NCBI GenBank assembly: GCA_009838625.1
Contig: VXRG01000130.1
Location: 29,032 to 93,031, forward strand
Source: Caldilineaceae bacterium SB0664_bin_27
Lineage (GTDB): Bacteria; Chloroflexota; Anaerolineae; Caldilineales; Caldilineaceae
Direction: 5' to 3'
DNA length: 64,000 nt
Positions 38,197 through 49,594 of the stretch are shown piece by piece. Position 1 is the first letter of the stretch; each line of letters starts with the position of its first letter. The notes below the pieces were generated by a model that worked only from the letters and a program-made list of their open reading frames with translations, ran no database searches and was not told the origin of the DNA. A program made the translations under genes and the position numbers.

Positions 38197-39540
38197 TCAT
38201 GAAACCGGACTGAAACCCTCCTGTGCAAGGTACTCTTCCAGATCTCGCTTCGCCCTGGCGGCATATGCGGCGTAACGCTCACGCTTGTTTCGGACGCGTT
38301 CAGGAAGAGTAGGCAGCAAGCCCATGTTTGCCTTCATAGGTTGAAAGTCGTCGGCATCGGCGTTCGTGATATAGTGGAACAGGGCGCCGGACATGGTGGC
38401 GCGGGGCAACTGCAACGGCGCTTCATTTCGCAGCAGGCGCGCCATGTTTATCCCGGACAGAAGCCCACCCAACGCGCTGCCAACATACCCTTCGGTACCG
38501 GTTATCTGGCCGGCGAAGAAGAGATCGTCTCTCCCTTTGAATTGAAGTGTCGGTTCCAGAAGAGTCGGGCTGTTAATGAACGTATTGCGGTGCATCTGTC
38601 CCAGCCGCACGAACTCCGCATCCTGCAGCCCGGGTATCATTCGGAGGACTTCGGCCTGGGCGCCCCACTTCACGTTTGTCTGAAAACCGACAAGATTATA
38701 TAGCGTGCCGGCGACATTGTCCTGCCTGAGTTGGACCACCGCGAAAGGACGCTCCCCCGTGCTTGGATCTCGCAGACCTACAGGGCGCATTGGCCCGAAT
38801 GCCAGGGCATCCTTGCCCCGTTGCGCCAGCGCCTCGATCGGCATGCAGCCTTCGAAATAGCGCTCGAGCTCCTTGTCCGCACCCGACAATTCGAGCCGGG
38901 GGGCGGCAACCAGCGCCTCGACAAAGGCCTCGTATTCATTTTGATTGAGTGGACAGTTGAGATAATCGCCGTCGTCGGTACCTTCACTGCCGGCCTTGTC
39001 CCAGCGGTTGCGACGGAACGCAATCGAAGTGTCGATGCTCTCTGAAGTGACGATCGGGGCCATGGCATCGTAAAAGTAAAGGTAGGGGCCGGTCAGGGCT
39101 TGGACGGCGCGGGTCAGGGCGTCGCTTGTCAGAGGGCCGGTCGCCAGAATTGTCGGACCTTCAGGTATGGCCGTCACTTCCTCGCGCAGCAGCGTTATCC
39201 GCGGATGCGAAGCTATGCTACCTGTGATCTCCTCCGCGAACTCGTCTCTGCCAACGGCCAGGGCCTGTCCGGCGGGCAAGGCATGCTTGAAAGCAGTACG
39301 GATCACAAAGCTGCCCATTTGCAGCATTTCGTTCTTGAGGATCCCCAGGGCCCGGTCGGGAAGCGTGCTGCCCATGGAGTTCGAGCAGACCAGCTCGGCC
39401 AGACGGTCCGTGACGTGGGCGGGCGTTTGCCGCACCGGACGCATCTCAAAAAGACGTACGGAAATCCCCCGTTGCGCCAGCTGCCAGGCCGCTTCGGTGC
39501 CAGCCAGGCCGCCTCCTACCACTGTAACTGTCTTGCCCAT
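38197..39540 (-). CDS. trmFO: FADH2/methylene-THF tRNA (uracil-5-)-methyltransferase TrmFO
   Basis: [82 protein letters not shown]. Confidence 0.96.
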   Translation of the reverse strand: MGKTVTVVGGGLAGTEAAWQLAQRGISVRLFEMRPVRQTPAHVTDRLAELVCSNSMGSTLPDRALGILKNEMLQMGSFVIRTAFKHALPAGQALAVGRDEFAEEITGSIASHPRITLLREEVTAIPEGPTILATGPLTSDALTRAVQALTGPYLYFYDAMAPIVTSESIDTSIAFRRNRWDKAGSEGTDDGDYLNCPLNQNEYEAFVEALVAAPRLELSGADKELERYFEGCMPIEALAQRGKDALAFGPMRPVGLRDPSTGERPFAVVQLRQDNVAGTLYNLVGFQTNVKWGAQAEVLRMIPGLQDAEFVRLGQMHRNTFINSPTLLEPTLQFKGRDDLFFAGQITGTEGYVGSALGGLLSGINMARLLRNEAPLQLPRATMSGALFHYITNADADDFQPMKANMGLLPTLPERVRNKRERYAAYAARAKRDLEEYLAQEGFSPVS

Positions 39541-39717
39541 TTTTCGCTCTGGATCGATAATGTAACGCTGTTAAGCAAGGAACTTCTGCCTACAATCTTG
39601 GAGCTTCCGAACTGCTCCTGGAATTCGGAGACGCAAGTAAGCTGGCGGTTTCCGAGACCCTTACTGCAGCACTGTGCAAGTTTACCACCAACGCGTTAGG
39701 CGCCAAAGAACCTCAGG

Positions 39718-41127
39718 ATGAACGTAGTAGACTTGATCACAAAGAAACGAGACGGCGGCGAGCACAGTGCCGGCGAGTTAAGATTCCTAATGGAGGGAAT
39801 CGTAGCTGGGACCATCCCCGACTACCAGGTCGCTGCCTGGGCAATGGCGGTCTACTTTCGAGGAATGACGCCCGAGGAGACGACGGCTCTTACGCTGGCA
39901 ATGGCTGACAGCGGGGAGACACTCGACCTGCGCGCGCTGGCCCCGTCGGAAAAGCTGATCGTGGACAAGCATTCCAGCGGCGGAGTGGGCGACAAAACGA
40001 CTCTGACCGTGGGACCGATTGTGGCGGCCTGCGGCCTTCCGGTCGGCAAGATGAGCGGGCGCGGGCTCAGCTTTTCAGGGGGAACGATCGACAAACTGGA
40101 AGGCCTTCCCGGCTGGAGCGCCGACCTGAGTACGGCACAGTTCCGCCGTCAGCTGAAGGACGTGGGACTGGTCGTGGCTGCGCAGACGGCTTCGCTCGCC
40201 CCGGCGGATCAGATGCTCTACGCCTTGCGGGATGTCACCGGCACCGTGCCCAGCTTGCCTCTTATTGCCGGCAGCATTATGAGCAAGAAACTGGCTGCCG
40301 GCGCCGACGCCATCGTCCTTGACGTTAAGTGCGGCAGAGGCGCGTTCATGGAGCTGCTGCCGCAGGCCCGGGAATTAGCCGAGTTGATGGTTTCCATTGG
40401 CAGGGGAGCGGGCCGCCGTGTTACTGCGCTGGTTACGGCGATGGAACAGCCCCTGGGGCGGGCGATCGGCAACATCCTTGAAGTTCGGGAGGCGATTGAT
40501 ACGCTGCAGGGAGGCGGACCCGCTGATTTCCAGGAGCTGACACAAGAAGTTGCAACCGAAATGCTGCTGCTTGGTGACCCGGAACTCCATAGGAAACAGG
40601 AGGCCGCGGGCGAAGAGGTCGCGCGCAAGTCTGCCAGGAGCAGAGTTCAGGCGTCTATCGACTCCGGCGCGGCCTTTGACAAGTTCGTGCAGTTTGTAGC
40701 GGCCCAGGGAGGTGATGCAGCCGCCGTCGTGAGCCCGGACCGGTTGGACGCCGCGCCCGCAGTACTGAAACTGGAATCGAAGCGCAGCGGCGTTGTCAGC
40801 CGTTTGGACGCGCGGGCAGTCGGACTCGCCGTAGCGGCGCTGGGGGGCGGCCGGCAACGTAAAGGTGACGCCATCGACCACCGGGTCGGCGTCGTGTTGG
40901 CGTCAAAGGCGGGTCAGCAAGTCCAGGCCGGTGACCAGCTATGTACTATTCACGCCGCTGACGCGGATGCAGCTCGACTTGCAGCGGACCGGATTTTGGA
41001 CGCCTACAGTTTCCATGATTTGCCGCGGTTGACCGCAGTTGAACTGGAAGGTGAGGTCGGTGCAGAGAAGGGTACGGGGCTGGGAAGTCACGCGCGCTCG
41101 ATCATATTGGACCGGATCACCAGTTGA
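39718..41127 (+). CDS. pyrimidine-nucleoside / thymidine phosphorylase
   Basis: [83 protein letters not shown]. Confidence 0.95.
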   Translation: MNVVDLITKKRDGGEHSAGELRFLMEGIVAGTIPDYQVAAWAMAVYFRGMTPEETTALTLAMADSGETLDLRALAPSEKLIVDKHSSGGVGDKTTLTVGPIVAACGLPVGKMSGRGLSFSGGTIDKLEGLPGWSADLSTAQFRRQLKDVGLVVAAQTASLAPADQMLYALRDVTGTVPSLPLIAGSIMSKKLAAGADAIVLDVKCGRGAFMELLPQARELAELMVSIGRGAGRRVTALVTAMEQPLGRAIGNILEVREAIDTLQGGGPADFQELTQEVATEMLLLGDPELHRKQEAAGEEVARKSARSRVQASIDSGAAFDKFVQFVAAQGGDAAAVVSPDRLDAAPAVLKLESKRSGVVSRLDARAVGLAVAALGGGRQRKGDAIDHRVGVVLASKAGQQVQAGDQLCTIHAADADAARLAADRILDAYSFHDLPRLTAVELEGEVGAEKGTGLGSHARSIILDRITS

Positions 41128-42325
41128 CGCTTTGCCTTTGCGCCTCCACCGCTCTGTACATGTTCACCGTTGACTCGGCAATTGTGCCCCAATTGTAAGA
41201 GCGAGTCACCTCCTGAAGCGCACGGGCCCGCATGGCCTCTGCCTGGAGCGGATCCGTGAGGATCTGGTCCACCGCCCAAGCTATACTTTGTGAATCATTG
41301 GCCCGCACTGTCAGACCTGTGCGCCTGTGGTCGACAACCTCCGCCAGCCCGCCGACTTCACTTGCGATAACACTGCATCCTGCCGCCATAGCCTCGAGCG
41401 CGACGATCCCAAAAGGTTCATAGAGGCTGGGAAAGACCGCTGCATCAACGCTGCGATAGAGGCAGTCCCTCGTTTCACTGTCGACAAACCCCAACAATTC
41501 CACGGCTTCGCCAATCCCCAACTCATCGACCAGCGGCTGCATCTGCTCGCTGTTTCTGCCCGCCACCAGCAGTCGCACGTTTGGGTGTCTCACTCGAATT
41601 GAAGGGAGCGCCTGCAGCAAGACCTGGACACCCTTCTCCGGCGTGATGCGTCCGATATAGAACAGCAGTCTTTCACCGTTAGGTGCGAATCTGCCCTTCA
41701 GTTCCCGAACGCGTTCCTCTGAACAGATCTCGAATGGCGCAGCGTCAACACCGTTTGGAATCAAAGTGACCTTGTCGAGAGGGACGTCGAAGAATCTGCG
41801 CAGCTCGCCAGCCATGTAAGAGCTGCAGACGATGAGCCGCCAGGACTCGAAGCATACCTGCCACTCTAGTTGATTGATATTGTGGCTGGTCTCACTGGGC
41901 AGGTGCGAGTGATGTCTGCCTCTTTCGGTAGCATGGATGGTCGTAACGAGAGGAATCTTCCAGGCATGCTTCAGTTCGATGCCGGCAGACGCTGTCAACC
42001 AGTCGTGTACGTGGATCAGCGAATAGGGCGCGCTGTCGTGCAGCTCCCTTGCCTTGGCTACAAGGTAGCGGTTATTGTCCACAACGCTGTTAAAGAGGTC
42101 CAGGGGATTGACCAACGGCGTTTCCACGCGGTGGACCGTCACGGACTCCGACAGTTCCTCAATGAGAGGCGCGTTCCCACTGTGGGGCGTCAGCAGGTCC
42201 AGTTGAAAGGGGGTCGTGATCTCGTCGGGAAGGGCTAGGAATGCCTGCACCAGCTCCGACACGTGTTTGCCTATCCCGCCAACCACGTTCGGGGGGTATT
42301 CCCAGGAAATAAAGAGAAGGCGCAT
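41117..42325 (-). CDS. glycosyltransferase family 4/5 (GlgA-like)
   Basis: [86 protein letters not shown]. Its 3' end overlaps the convergent phosphorylase by 11 bp. Confidence 0.9.
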   Translation of the reverse strand: MRLLFISWEYPPNVVGGIGKHVSELVQAFLALPDEITTPFQLDLLTPHSGNAPLIEELSESVTVHRVETPLVNPLDLFNSVVDNNRYLVAKARELHDSAPYSLIHVHDWLTASAGIELKHAWKIPLVTTIHATERGRHHSHLPSETSHNINQLEWQVCFESWRLIVCSSYMAGELRRFFDVPLDKVTLIPNGVDAAPFEICSEERVRELKGRFAPNGERLLFYIGRITPEKGVQVLLQALPSIRVRHPNVRLLVAGRNSEQMQPLVDELGIGEAVELLGFVDSETRDCLYRSVDAAVFPSLYEPFGIVALEAMAAGCSVIASEVGGLAEVVDHRRTGLTVRANDSQSIAWAVDQILTDPLQAEAMRARALQEVTRSYNWGTIAESTVNMYRAVEAQRQSVNW

Positions 42326-42391
42326 TTGTAGTTCTGCGGTGGATACACTTCGGCTGACGTGTGTCGGACTGCCATCCCAGCCCCACACGGA

Positions 42392-43447
42392 TTAGGGGAA
42401 CGGTACAATCTCCGCCAGTTCGCTTGTGCCCTCACGGTCGACAGTAAAGATTGCTATTTCCTGTACATTCGAGCGAACAACATCACCGGAAATCTGTTGA
42501 AGGGTTCGCCAGGTGGCATTGTAGACCGCAAAGGCTGTCGGCGCGGCGTCAGCGTGCGTTTCTGCCCACTCATCGAATTTCCTGCCAACTTCTCCCGGTG
42601 CGACTACCCAGTAAATGGGACCGGGAGGTGTCCCGTCCAGCCGCTCAGTCAATAGGGTATGGAAGACTGGATCGCCTGCTACGGCGGTAGTCCAGAAGGG
42701 AACTGTAAAACCTTGCGATCGCAGGCCGCCCAAAAACGCCGCGCCCTCTGGGGCGCTTCCAAGCCATAGAGCGCCATCCGCTGACGCGGCGACAGACTCA
42801 CCTTCGACTATTGTTACCTTCTTGCCGGTGCTGGAGGTCAACTCCTCTTCAGAAAACTGAGGCCAGCCGGAGTCCAGGCCTGCAACCACAATGTTCTGCC
42901 CTGACATATTCAGGATGATTGCCCGGACCAGCGCCCGTGCCGTCTCTGCCGTGGCCGGCGCTGTCGGCGAACGCCAGACTACCTCCGAACCGGCCATGAT
43001 GTCGGCAACTGCAAAGACCTGTCGCGCCTGCAGAGGCCCTATCACGGCCGCGACACTATCGTCGCGGAGCAGTTTGGCAGCTGCGCGGCGGGCCTGGGCC
43101 GGGTCGGCTGAAGTATCTAACGCGAGGGGCAGCGCCTCGAATTTATCCAGCGGATAGTCCGCCAGTGCAGCGCGCATGGCGGAAAGAGCTTCGTATCCAC
43201 TCTCTCGATGCAGACCTTCGAAGGGAGCCAGTAGCCCGATCTTTACGACGGGCCGCATGGGAGAGCAGGACAAAAGAAACAGGGAGATTAAGAGACAGTA
43301 GACGGCGCGAGCCGCCGGTAGAGCGCGGCCAATCTTACCACATGGCGTGCCCTGCGCGGAATATCCAATACGCAAGAACTTTTCCCCGGAACGCAGCACT
43401 TGATACCGGCCATTGCGCAGTCGTAATTCAGTCCTCGCCATACGCAA
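42392..43447 (-). CDS. ABC-type substrate-binding-like protein (type I periplasmic-binding fold)
   Basis: Hydrophobic N-terminal segment with a Cys, then VVKIGLLAPFEGLHRESGYEALSAMRAALADY...RDDSVAAVIGPLQARQVFAVADIMAGSEVVWRSP. Start uncertain. Confidence 0.7.
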   Translation of the reverse strand: MRMARTELRLRNGRYQVLRSGEKFLRIGYSAQGTPCGKIGRALPAARAVYCLLISLFLLSCSPMRPVVKIGLLAPFEGLHRESGYEALSAMRAALADYPLDKFEALPLALDTSADPAQARRAAAKLLRDDSVAAVIGPLQARQVFAVADIMAGSEVVWRSPTAPATAETARALVRAIILNMSGQNIVVAGLDSGWPQFSEEELTSSTGKKVTIVEGESVAASADGALWLGSAPEGAAFLGGLRSQGFTVPFWTTAVAGDPVFHTLLTERLDGTPPGPIYWVVAPGEVGRKFDEWAETHADAAPTAFAVYNATWRTLQQISGDVVRSNVQEIAIFTVDREGTSELAEIVPFP

Positions 43448-43455
43448 CTGCCCGA

Positions 43456-44811
43456 TCAGGGCTGATATCCGTAAATTGACAGATTCTGCGTATGCTCTGC
43501 CAGTGTCTGGGCGAAGACATGGCGTCCTTCTTCGCCAGTAGCAAGGAAAAAGCAGTAGGTCGTCTGACTTGGGTTCCTGGTTGCCTCAATTGCTCGTAGG
43601 CCGGGACTGGCGATCGGACCGGGAGGCAACCCTGGATGCAGGTAGGTATTGTAGAGGCTTTCCACTTGAGCGTATTCTTCAATGGTCTGTGGCTTCCACC
43701 ACCAGTTGCCTGTAGTGCCTTTCGCGTACTGCACAGTCGGGTCTGCCTGCAGATACCTTCCTCCAACATCAGGACATCTGCTGTTTAGCCGGTTGAGGTA
43801 AACGCTGGCGATCAGGGGCCGTTCGTCATCCTGGACGGCCTCCCTCTCTACGACCGAAGCCAGCGTAATCAGTTCGTGGCCGCTCATCCCGCTGTTTCCT
43901 CCGCTCAGACCATCTGCGCCGAGCCGGTTCCCGAAGTTCTCCAGCATGGAAGCCAGGATGATCTCCGGTCCACTGGCATTGACCGGAAAACGGTATGTGT
44001 CGGGGAATAGATAGCCTTCCAAAGAAGCGCCGGCAGGGAGATTGTTCAGGAACTCGTAGTCTGCCACCAGGTCCAGGCTGTGGGGCTGGCGTACCGCGGT
44101 CAGGAATCGCTCGCTATCGATTACGAGGTTTGCCGCCAGCCGCTCCGCGATCTCTTCCGCACGAAAGCCTTCGGGAATCGTTACTGGCACCTCTTCAAAG
44201 CGGGCCTGCTGCAGTTCATTGGCAATCTCGGGAACTGTCATCGACTCGGCCAGCATGAAGTGGCCTGCCTCGATGTTTCTTTCCAGCCTTTCCACCCGCA
44301 GGTACAGGTTGAATAGGTCCGCATCGCGAATGAAACCCGCCGCCGCGAGTCGGGCGGCAATATAGCGGGCCGGTTCACCGGGGTTGATGGCAAAAGGACG
44401 CGGACGCGGATCGTCGCTGGCAGGGACAGCTAACTCCTCTTCGCGGAACCGCAGCATCAGCGCCAGAATATAGGCCTCGATGTTCTCCGGGGTCAGCGCA
44501 TCCTCGCCTTCGTCCGGGTCTATCAGCGCCTCTGACTGCCGCTCTACCGCCAGGAACTGCTCCGTCAGGTGGGCGCGCAGCACGGTGCCCGTCCCCCACA
44601 ATACCAGAATAACCAGTATCAGGAAGGAAACCCGGATCAGATTCAGGAGCAGTGACTCCGCTTTCAACCCGCTGTTGGATCGGTGAGTTATGATAAGCCT
44701 CTGCACGGTAGGGCTGCCGGATCGTGGGACACGCGAGGCCCCGCTTCGCGCCGGTGCGGCAACCCGCCAATTGTAACACTTGGCTGACCGAAAAACAACG
44801 CGCGAGACCAT
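43456..44811 (-). CDS. mltG: endolytic murein transglycosylase MltG
   Basis: [21 protein letters not shown]...[13 protein letters not shown]...[30 protein letters not shown]...[26 protein letters not shown]-terminus may be over-extended. Confidence 0.92.
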   Translation of the reverse strand: MVSRVVFRSAKCYNWRVAAPARSGASRVPRSGSPTVQRLIITHRSNSGLKAESLLLNLIRVSFLILVILVLWGTGTVLRAHLTEQFLAVERQSEALIDPDEGEDALTPENIEAYILALMLRFREEELAVPASDDPRPRPFAINPGEPARYIAARLAAAGFIRDADLFNLYLRVERLERNIEAGHFMLAESMTVPEIANELQQARFEEVPVTIPEGFRAEEIAERLAANLVIDSERFLTAVRQPHSLDLVADYEFLNNLPAGASLEGYLFPDTYRFPVNASGPEIILASMLENFGNRLGADGLSGGNSGMSGHELITLASVVEREAVQDDERPLIASVYLNRLNSRCPDVGGRYLQADPTVQYAKGTTGNWWWKPQTIEEYAQVESLYNTYLHPGLPPGPIASPGLRAIEATRNPSQTTYCFFLATGEEGRHVFAQTLAEHTQNLSIYGYQP

Positions 44812-44998
44812 TCGGCTTCGACGTGTGCTTTGTTTCGTACACGAATGTTTGTTATTCTAGGGCTAACGTTGCTCAGTTGCGCATTGGTTCCGGACGGGGC
44901 TGAAACGGCCGACTGTGTAGGGCCGGTTGTCGGTCAAGGTCGCGCGCAATAGGCAATGCCCACCCCTTCCATCGGGCCGCCGCAGGTACAGCACTTTC

Positions 44999-46483
44999 AT
45001 GGACAGTTCACTTCTCTGGAATCTTACAGCCGCCGGCTTGGCCTTTCTCCTGCCGGCCGGACTACTGCTTGTTGCCGCTTCCGGCATGAGAGCACAGCGG
45101 GCATGGGATGCCGCATTGGGAGGCCTGGCAGCCTTTTGTCTGGCGGGGTTGGGGTATTGGGCGATCGGCTTTGCGTTTCAGTTCGGGAGCGTCGGTTTTC
45201 TCTATACTGACCACCCGGAGCTGTCAGGACTGCTGCGGGGCTGGAGCCCGCTTCCCGAAGGTTGGGGAGTCGGCTGGATCGCGGCAGGCCTGGATGGGTG
45301 GTTCTTGACCGGCCCGGCGGCGACGCCCGCTGCAATGGGTCTCTTTCTGGCCCACGTGCCCTGGTCCATGACCGCCGCCCTGCTGCCGGTAATGGCTCTG
45401 CGAGGACGGGCGCCGACCCTGGCTACCCCGGTCATTGCCCTGATGGTCGGCGCGGTCATCTATCCGCTGGCCGGCAATTGGGTACAGGGAGGGGGCTGGC
45501 TGGCCGCGTTGGGAAGAAACATCGGGCTTGGACACGGGTTGGTTGATTTTGGGGGCGGAGGCACAGTCTTTCTCGTATCGGCATTCGTTTCGCTGGCCGC
45601 CCTGCTGGTATGGCCGCCGCGAAGGAGCACTCAGGAGACAGAGGCCGGTTCCGAGCTGCCTTCTGTCCACCTGCCGCTGCTCGCGGTCGTGGGCTCTCTG
45701 TTGGTGATGGGAGGCGTGCTGGCCTGGGTCTGGGCAAGCCCCGTTCAACAGCCGGGGACGACGCCTTACACGGCCATGCGAACCGCCGTCAACGGCCTGC
45801 TTTACGCCGCCGGCGGTGTGGCAGTCCCTTTGCTGTTCACCTGGTTCGTGACCGGCGCGAGCGATCCGGGGATGAGTGCACGTGGGCTTGTGGCGGGTGT
45901 CGTCGCTGGACTGGCCGCCGGGCCTTTCCCAGGGCATGGTGGCGCCTTGCTGACCGGGCTGCTCGCCGGAGGCAGTGTGCCGTTTGTAACTTTCGCCCTT
46001 CACCGAGTTTTCCGCATTGACGAAGGCGCCGGCGTTTTTGCCGGAATTGGCATTCCCGCCGCAATCGGACTGTTGTGTGTTGGCATATTTGCCGACGGCG
46101 CGGCTGGCTCCGGTTGGCAGCAGGTCGGCGCTGGCAGCTACATGGGCGTTTCCGGGCAGGGAGTCACAGGTCTGCTGGCTGCCCCTGGCTTTCGGGCCGA
46201 CTTTTTCAGTCAGATCCAGGCCCAGATCATTGGTATCGTAGCATTGGGGCTCTGGGGATTCGTCAGCGGCAGCATCATTTGCGTGCCCTTGGCCCTGTTC
46301 ATTTACGGCTTCGGAAGAGCTGTCCAGCCTGATGAAAATGTAAAGCGGCGAAACCCGGCCCGGGGCAGAGAGCAGTACCGGGCCGAAGATATGAGGCCGG
46401 CGCCGGAGGATGTACAGTATTCGCAGGAAATGTCCGCGCAGGCGGCGGCTGAGATGCCCGCGGAAGAACCCCGCTTTCGGTAA
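44999..46483 (+). CDS. Amt-family (ammonium transporter-like) membrane protein, divergent
   Basis: Multi-TM; Amt signatures GYWAIGFAFQFG, NWVQGGGWLAALG...GLVDFGGGGTVFLVSAFVSL, CVGIFADG; expected pore His positions are Leu and Ile. Confidence 0.8.
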   Translation: MDSSLLWNLTAAGLAFLLPAGLLLVAASGMRAQRAWDAALGGLAAFCLAGLGYWAIGFAFQFGSVGFLYTDHPELSGLLRGWSPLPEGWGVGWIAAGLDGWFLTGPAATPAAMGLFLAHVPWSMTAALLPVMALRGRAPTLATPVIALMVGAVIYPLAGNWVQGGGWLAALGRNIGLGHGLVDFGGGGTVFLVSAFVSLAALLVWPPRRSTQETEAGSELPSVHLPLLAVVGSLLVMGGVLAWVWASPVQQPGTTPYTAMRTAVNGLLYAAGGVAVPLLFTWFVTGASDPGMSARGLVAGVVAGLAAGPFPGHGGALLTGLLAGGSVPFVTFALHRVFRIDEGAGVFAGIGIPAAIGLLCVGIFADGAAGSGWQQVGAGSYMGVSGQGVTGLLAAPGFRADFFSQIQAQIIGIVALGLWGFVSGSIICVPLALFIYGFGRAVQPDENVKRRNPARGREQYRAEDMRPAPEDVQYSQEMSAQAAAEMPAEEPRFR

Positions 46484-46488
46484 AGATG

Positions 46489-47103
46489 TTACGCTCTGTT
46501 AGACAGCGCACAGGTCGCCAGATTGGAGTACTGTGCACCGCCGCGCCCTAAGACGCTGCGAATGAAATGCAGTTCCCCTACGCTCCAGCCAGTCCCGGAT
46601 TGAAATAGGTCCTCTTCCGCATAGCGGCGCAGTTGTTCCGAGGTCGCGCGCAGCGCGGGCCGCGGCGCATTGCGAACAGTGCGCGCCAGTGTTATGTGGG
46701 GCGAAAAACTGTTCCGCTCCGGCGCAAAGCCCGCCCTTTGGGCCACGGACTCTACGTCGGCCTGCAGCGCCTGAAGCGCCTCCCTTTCACTTCTTATTCC
46801 CACCCACAGAACCCGCAGATTGGTCCATGAACGAAAACAGCCAAGGTGGGTCAGCGCCAGTCTGAACGGTGCGTGTCTGGCAGCAATGTCCGCCAGTCCA
46901 CTCTGCAGACGACTGCGCGGTCCGGTTTCGGTCTCGCCCAGAAAACGCAGGGTAAGATGCAGGTTATCGGGGTTCGTCCATCGCAGTACCTGCCGCTGGT
47001 CGCGCAGTGCCGGAAGCTCTCGCAATCGGTCTTGCTCCGCCCGCAGCACTTTCTTCACGTCTTGGGGAATCTCTATCGCGACAAAGGTGCGCATAGTTTG
47101 CAC
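46489..47103 (-). CDS. thpR: RNA 2',3'-cyclic phosphodiesterase (2H / LigT family)
   Basis: RTFVAIEIPQDVKKVL; first HLTLRFLGE and second FSPHITLARTVR (2H motifs). Confidence 0.9.
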   Translation of the reverse strand: MQTMRTFVAIEIPQDVKKVLRAEQDRLRELPALRDQRQVLRWTNPDNLHLTLRFLGETETGPRSRLQSGLADIAARHAPFRLALTHLGCFRSWTNLRVLWVGIRSEREALQALQADVESVAQRAGFAPERNSFSPHITLARTVRNAPRPALRATSEQLRRYAEEDLFQSGTGWSVGELHFIRSVLGRGGAQYSNLATCALSNRA

Positions 47104-47136
47104 TGCCCCCTGCTTTAAGGACGGACGGGCGGCCGC

Positions 47137-47778
47137 CTAGCGTAGCAATTCCCGCAAGTCTGCGACAAGTGTCTCGGCCGTCACGTCTGCGCTGAATAAG
47201 GCTCGCCAGTTCCCCTCTGGGTCGATGAGAAATATACGCGAGGTATGGTCGAGCAGATAGTATTCATCGTCGAGGCTATGGCCCTCCGCGGCGCCGGTGT
47301 ACAGCCCGTAGGCCTGTTTGAGGGCCTCAAGTTCAGTATCGGGAATGCGAACGCCGAAGAACCGGGGATCAAAGGCGTGGATGTATGGCTCGAGGCGGGC
47401 GAGGCTGTCCCGCTGCGGATCTACAGAAACGAAGACGACCTTGAGGTCCGCGGCCAGGTCTGGCGCTTCCCGGTCCAGGGCTTCCTGGGCTGCGGCCAGT
47501 TCCATCATGGTCAGCGGACAGATATCGGGGCAGAAGGTATAGCCGAAAAAGAGAAGGACCGGGTCGCCGGTCAGGTCGGCGAGGTCGAAGGGCGCGCCGT
47601 CGAAATTCTGGCCGCGAATCGGTGCGGCCGGCCTGGCCTCCTCGAATACGGTGCCCGTGAACTCATGTCGGCCGCATGCAGCGCCGAGGAGCACCAAAAG
47701 AAACAGAACTGCTGGTATTGCAAGGCGGCGCCGCGGCCGGTGATCTTCCGTCCTGACAGTGCGCCTCCCGTGCTTCAA
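47137..47778 (-). CDS. SCO1/SenC family copper chaperone
   Basis: LTGDPVLLFFGYTFCPDICPLTMMELAAAQEAL...VFVSVDPQRDSLARLEPYIHAFDPRFFGV; DHTSRIFLIDPEGN. Confidence 0.93.
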   Translation of the reverse strand: MKHGRRTVRTEDHRPRRRLAIPAVLFLLVLLGAACGRHEFTGTVFEEARPAAPIRGQNFDGAPFDLADLTGDPVLLFFGYTFCPDICPLTMMELAAAQEALDREAPDLAADLKVVFVSVDPQRDSLARLEPYIHAFDPRFFGVRIPDTELEALKQAYGLYTGAAEGHSLDDEYYLLDHTSRIFLIDPEGNWRALFSADVTAETLVADLRELLR

Positions 47779-48265
47779 TTTACAGGTGAAAGAGATAGCC
47801 GGCCCTTTCCTTTCAATAGACGCCGTGACTGCCTGCTCGTACCCGAATGAAACTCCTCAAGGGAAACTGTAGCCCCCCGGCTGAATTCCATTTTTCGCGG
47901 GCCGGGAAGGAAGTGTACCTTTGGCCGCAGCGAACTCCAGTATTGCAGCTTGCCAATTCTATCACACCACTTTTCTCCGCGAGCATATGGCATCGCGCTT
48001 TCACGAGGAAAGCGTCAGTTCCGACTCGACTTGCGCCTGCCGGCTCCTGAGAAAGAACTGACCTGCGGCCATCTGCTCCTCAGCTTCACAGGCCGTTTTG
48101 GGGTCTTGAACTCAGAGCGTGTCCAGCCTGCTTAGCCAGTTTTCGGCCGTCCGATTATCTGGCGAAAATTGACGAAACACCTGCCCCGTGCTAATGTCCT
48201 GTGCAGGTGCGAACACTGATGTTCGCGCGTGCTATGCGAACGTTTTGAGACGGGAGCGGACACAG

Positions 48266-49582
48266 ATGACCCAGCCAGGTTCGAGTTCAAAGGCAGCAGG
48301 CTCAGCGATTTCTTCCTGGATCGAGCAGCCTGATCCAAGGCAGTTGCTCAGCGAGCAGGATCCCGAAATATACGCGGCGATTGAGTCCGAAAGACATCGG
48401 CAGACCTACGGAATCGAGCTCATTGCCAGCGAAAACTACGTCTTTCCCGAGGTGTTGGCGGCGGCCGGCAGCGTGTTGACGAACAAGTACGCCGAAGGAT
48501 ATCCCGGACGGCGCTACTACGGCGGCTGTCAGTATGTTGACGTCGCCGAAAAGATAGGCCTCGAACGTGCGCTGGAGCTGTTTGGCGCAGAACATGCCAA
48601 TGTGCAGCCCCACTCCGGCGCGCAGGCCAACGCAGCCGTCTACATGGCCCTGTTGGAGCCGGGCGACACCGTGCTGGCAATGAAGCTGGACCACGGCGGC
48701 CACTTGAGCCATGGTTTCCACCTGAACAGCTCGGGACACTACTACAACTTCGTCCACTACGGCCTCAACCCCGAAACCGAGCAGCTTGACTACGAAGTTA
48801 TGCGCCAGACCGCGTTGGATCAACGGCCCAAACTTCTGCTGGTCGGAGCCAGCGCCTACCCCCGCCATTTCGACTTTCGCCTCTTGCGCGAAATCGCGGA
48901 CGAGGCCGGTTGCCTGCTGATGATGGACATGGCGCATGTCGCCGGCCTGGTTGCCGCAAAACTGCATCCGGATCCCGTGCCTTATTGCGATGTCGTAACG
49001 ACCACTACACACAAGACTCTGCGCGGTCCTCGCGGCGGCCTCATACTTTGCCGCCAGAAGCATGCGAGGTCGATCGACCGGGCGGTCTTTCCCGGAATCC
49101 AGGGTGGCCCGCTCATGCACATCATTGCTGCAAAGGCGGTCGGATTCAAGTTGGCGCAGGGGGAATCGTTCAGGATGTATCAGCAGCAGATTCTGGACAA
49201 TGCACAGGCATTGAGCGACACGCTGCAGGCACAGGGACTGCGAAGCGTCTCCGGAGGCACTGACAACCATCTGCTGCTGGTCGACCTGAATCCTTTGAAC
49301 AACGAGGAAACAACGGGCAAGCTCCTTGAGACGGCCCTCGACAATGCGTCGATCCACTGCAATAAGAACATGATACCGTTCGACAAGCGCAAGGCGATGG
49401 TGACAAGCGGCATCCGTTTGGGGACACCCGCTGCGACAACACGCGGGATGCAGCAGGTCGAATTTGAACAGATTGGCCGCTGGATTGCGTCGATCGCGCA
49501 CGATCCCAAAGATACTGCCCTGCAGGAGTCGGTGCGCGACGAGGTGCTGGAGATGGTTCAGGCCTTCCCGGTGCCAGCTTAG
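48266..49582 (+). CDS. glyA: serine hydroxymethyltransferase
   Basis: [69 protein letters not shown]. Start set at MTQPGSS. Confidence 0.96.
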   Translation: MTQPGSSSKAAGSAISSWIEQPDPRQLLSEQDPEIYAAIESERHRQTYGIELIASENYVFPEVLAAAGSVLTNKYAEGYPGRRYYGGCQYVDVAEKIGLERALELFGAEHANVQPHSGAQANAAVYMALLEPGDTVLAMKLDHGGHLSHGFHLNSSGHYYNFVHYGLNPETEQLDYEVMRQTALDQRPKLLLVGASAYPRHFDFRLLREIADEAGCLLMMDMAHVAGLVAAKLHPDPVPYCDVVTTTTHKTLRGPRGGLILCRQKHARSIDRAVFPGIQGGPLMHIIAAKAVGFKLAQGESFRMYQQQILDNAQALSDTLQAQGLRSVSGGTDNHLLLVDLNPLNNEETTGKLLETALDNASIHCNKNMIPFDKRKAMVTSGIRLGTPAATTRGMQQVEFEQIGRWIASIAHDPKDTALQESVRDEVLEMVQAFPVPA

Positions 49583-49594
49583 TCAGACAAAAGG

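Noticed and set aside
48302-49501. 399-aa ORF antisense to glyA
   Set aside because: Antisense shadow of a conserved gene; no domain recognised.
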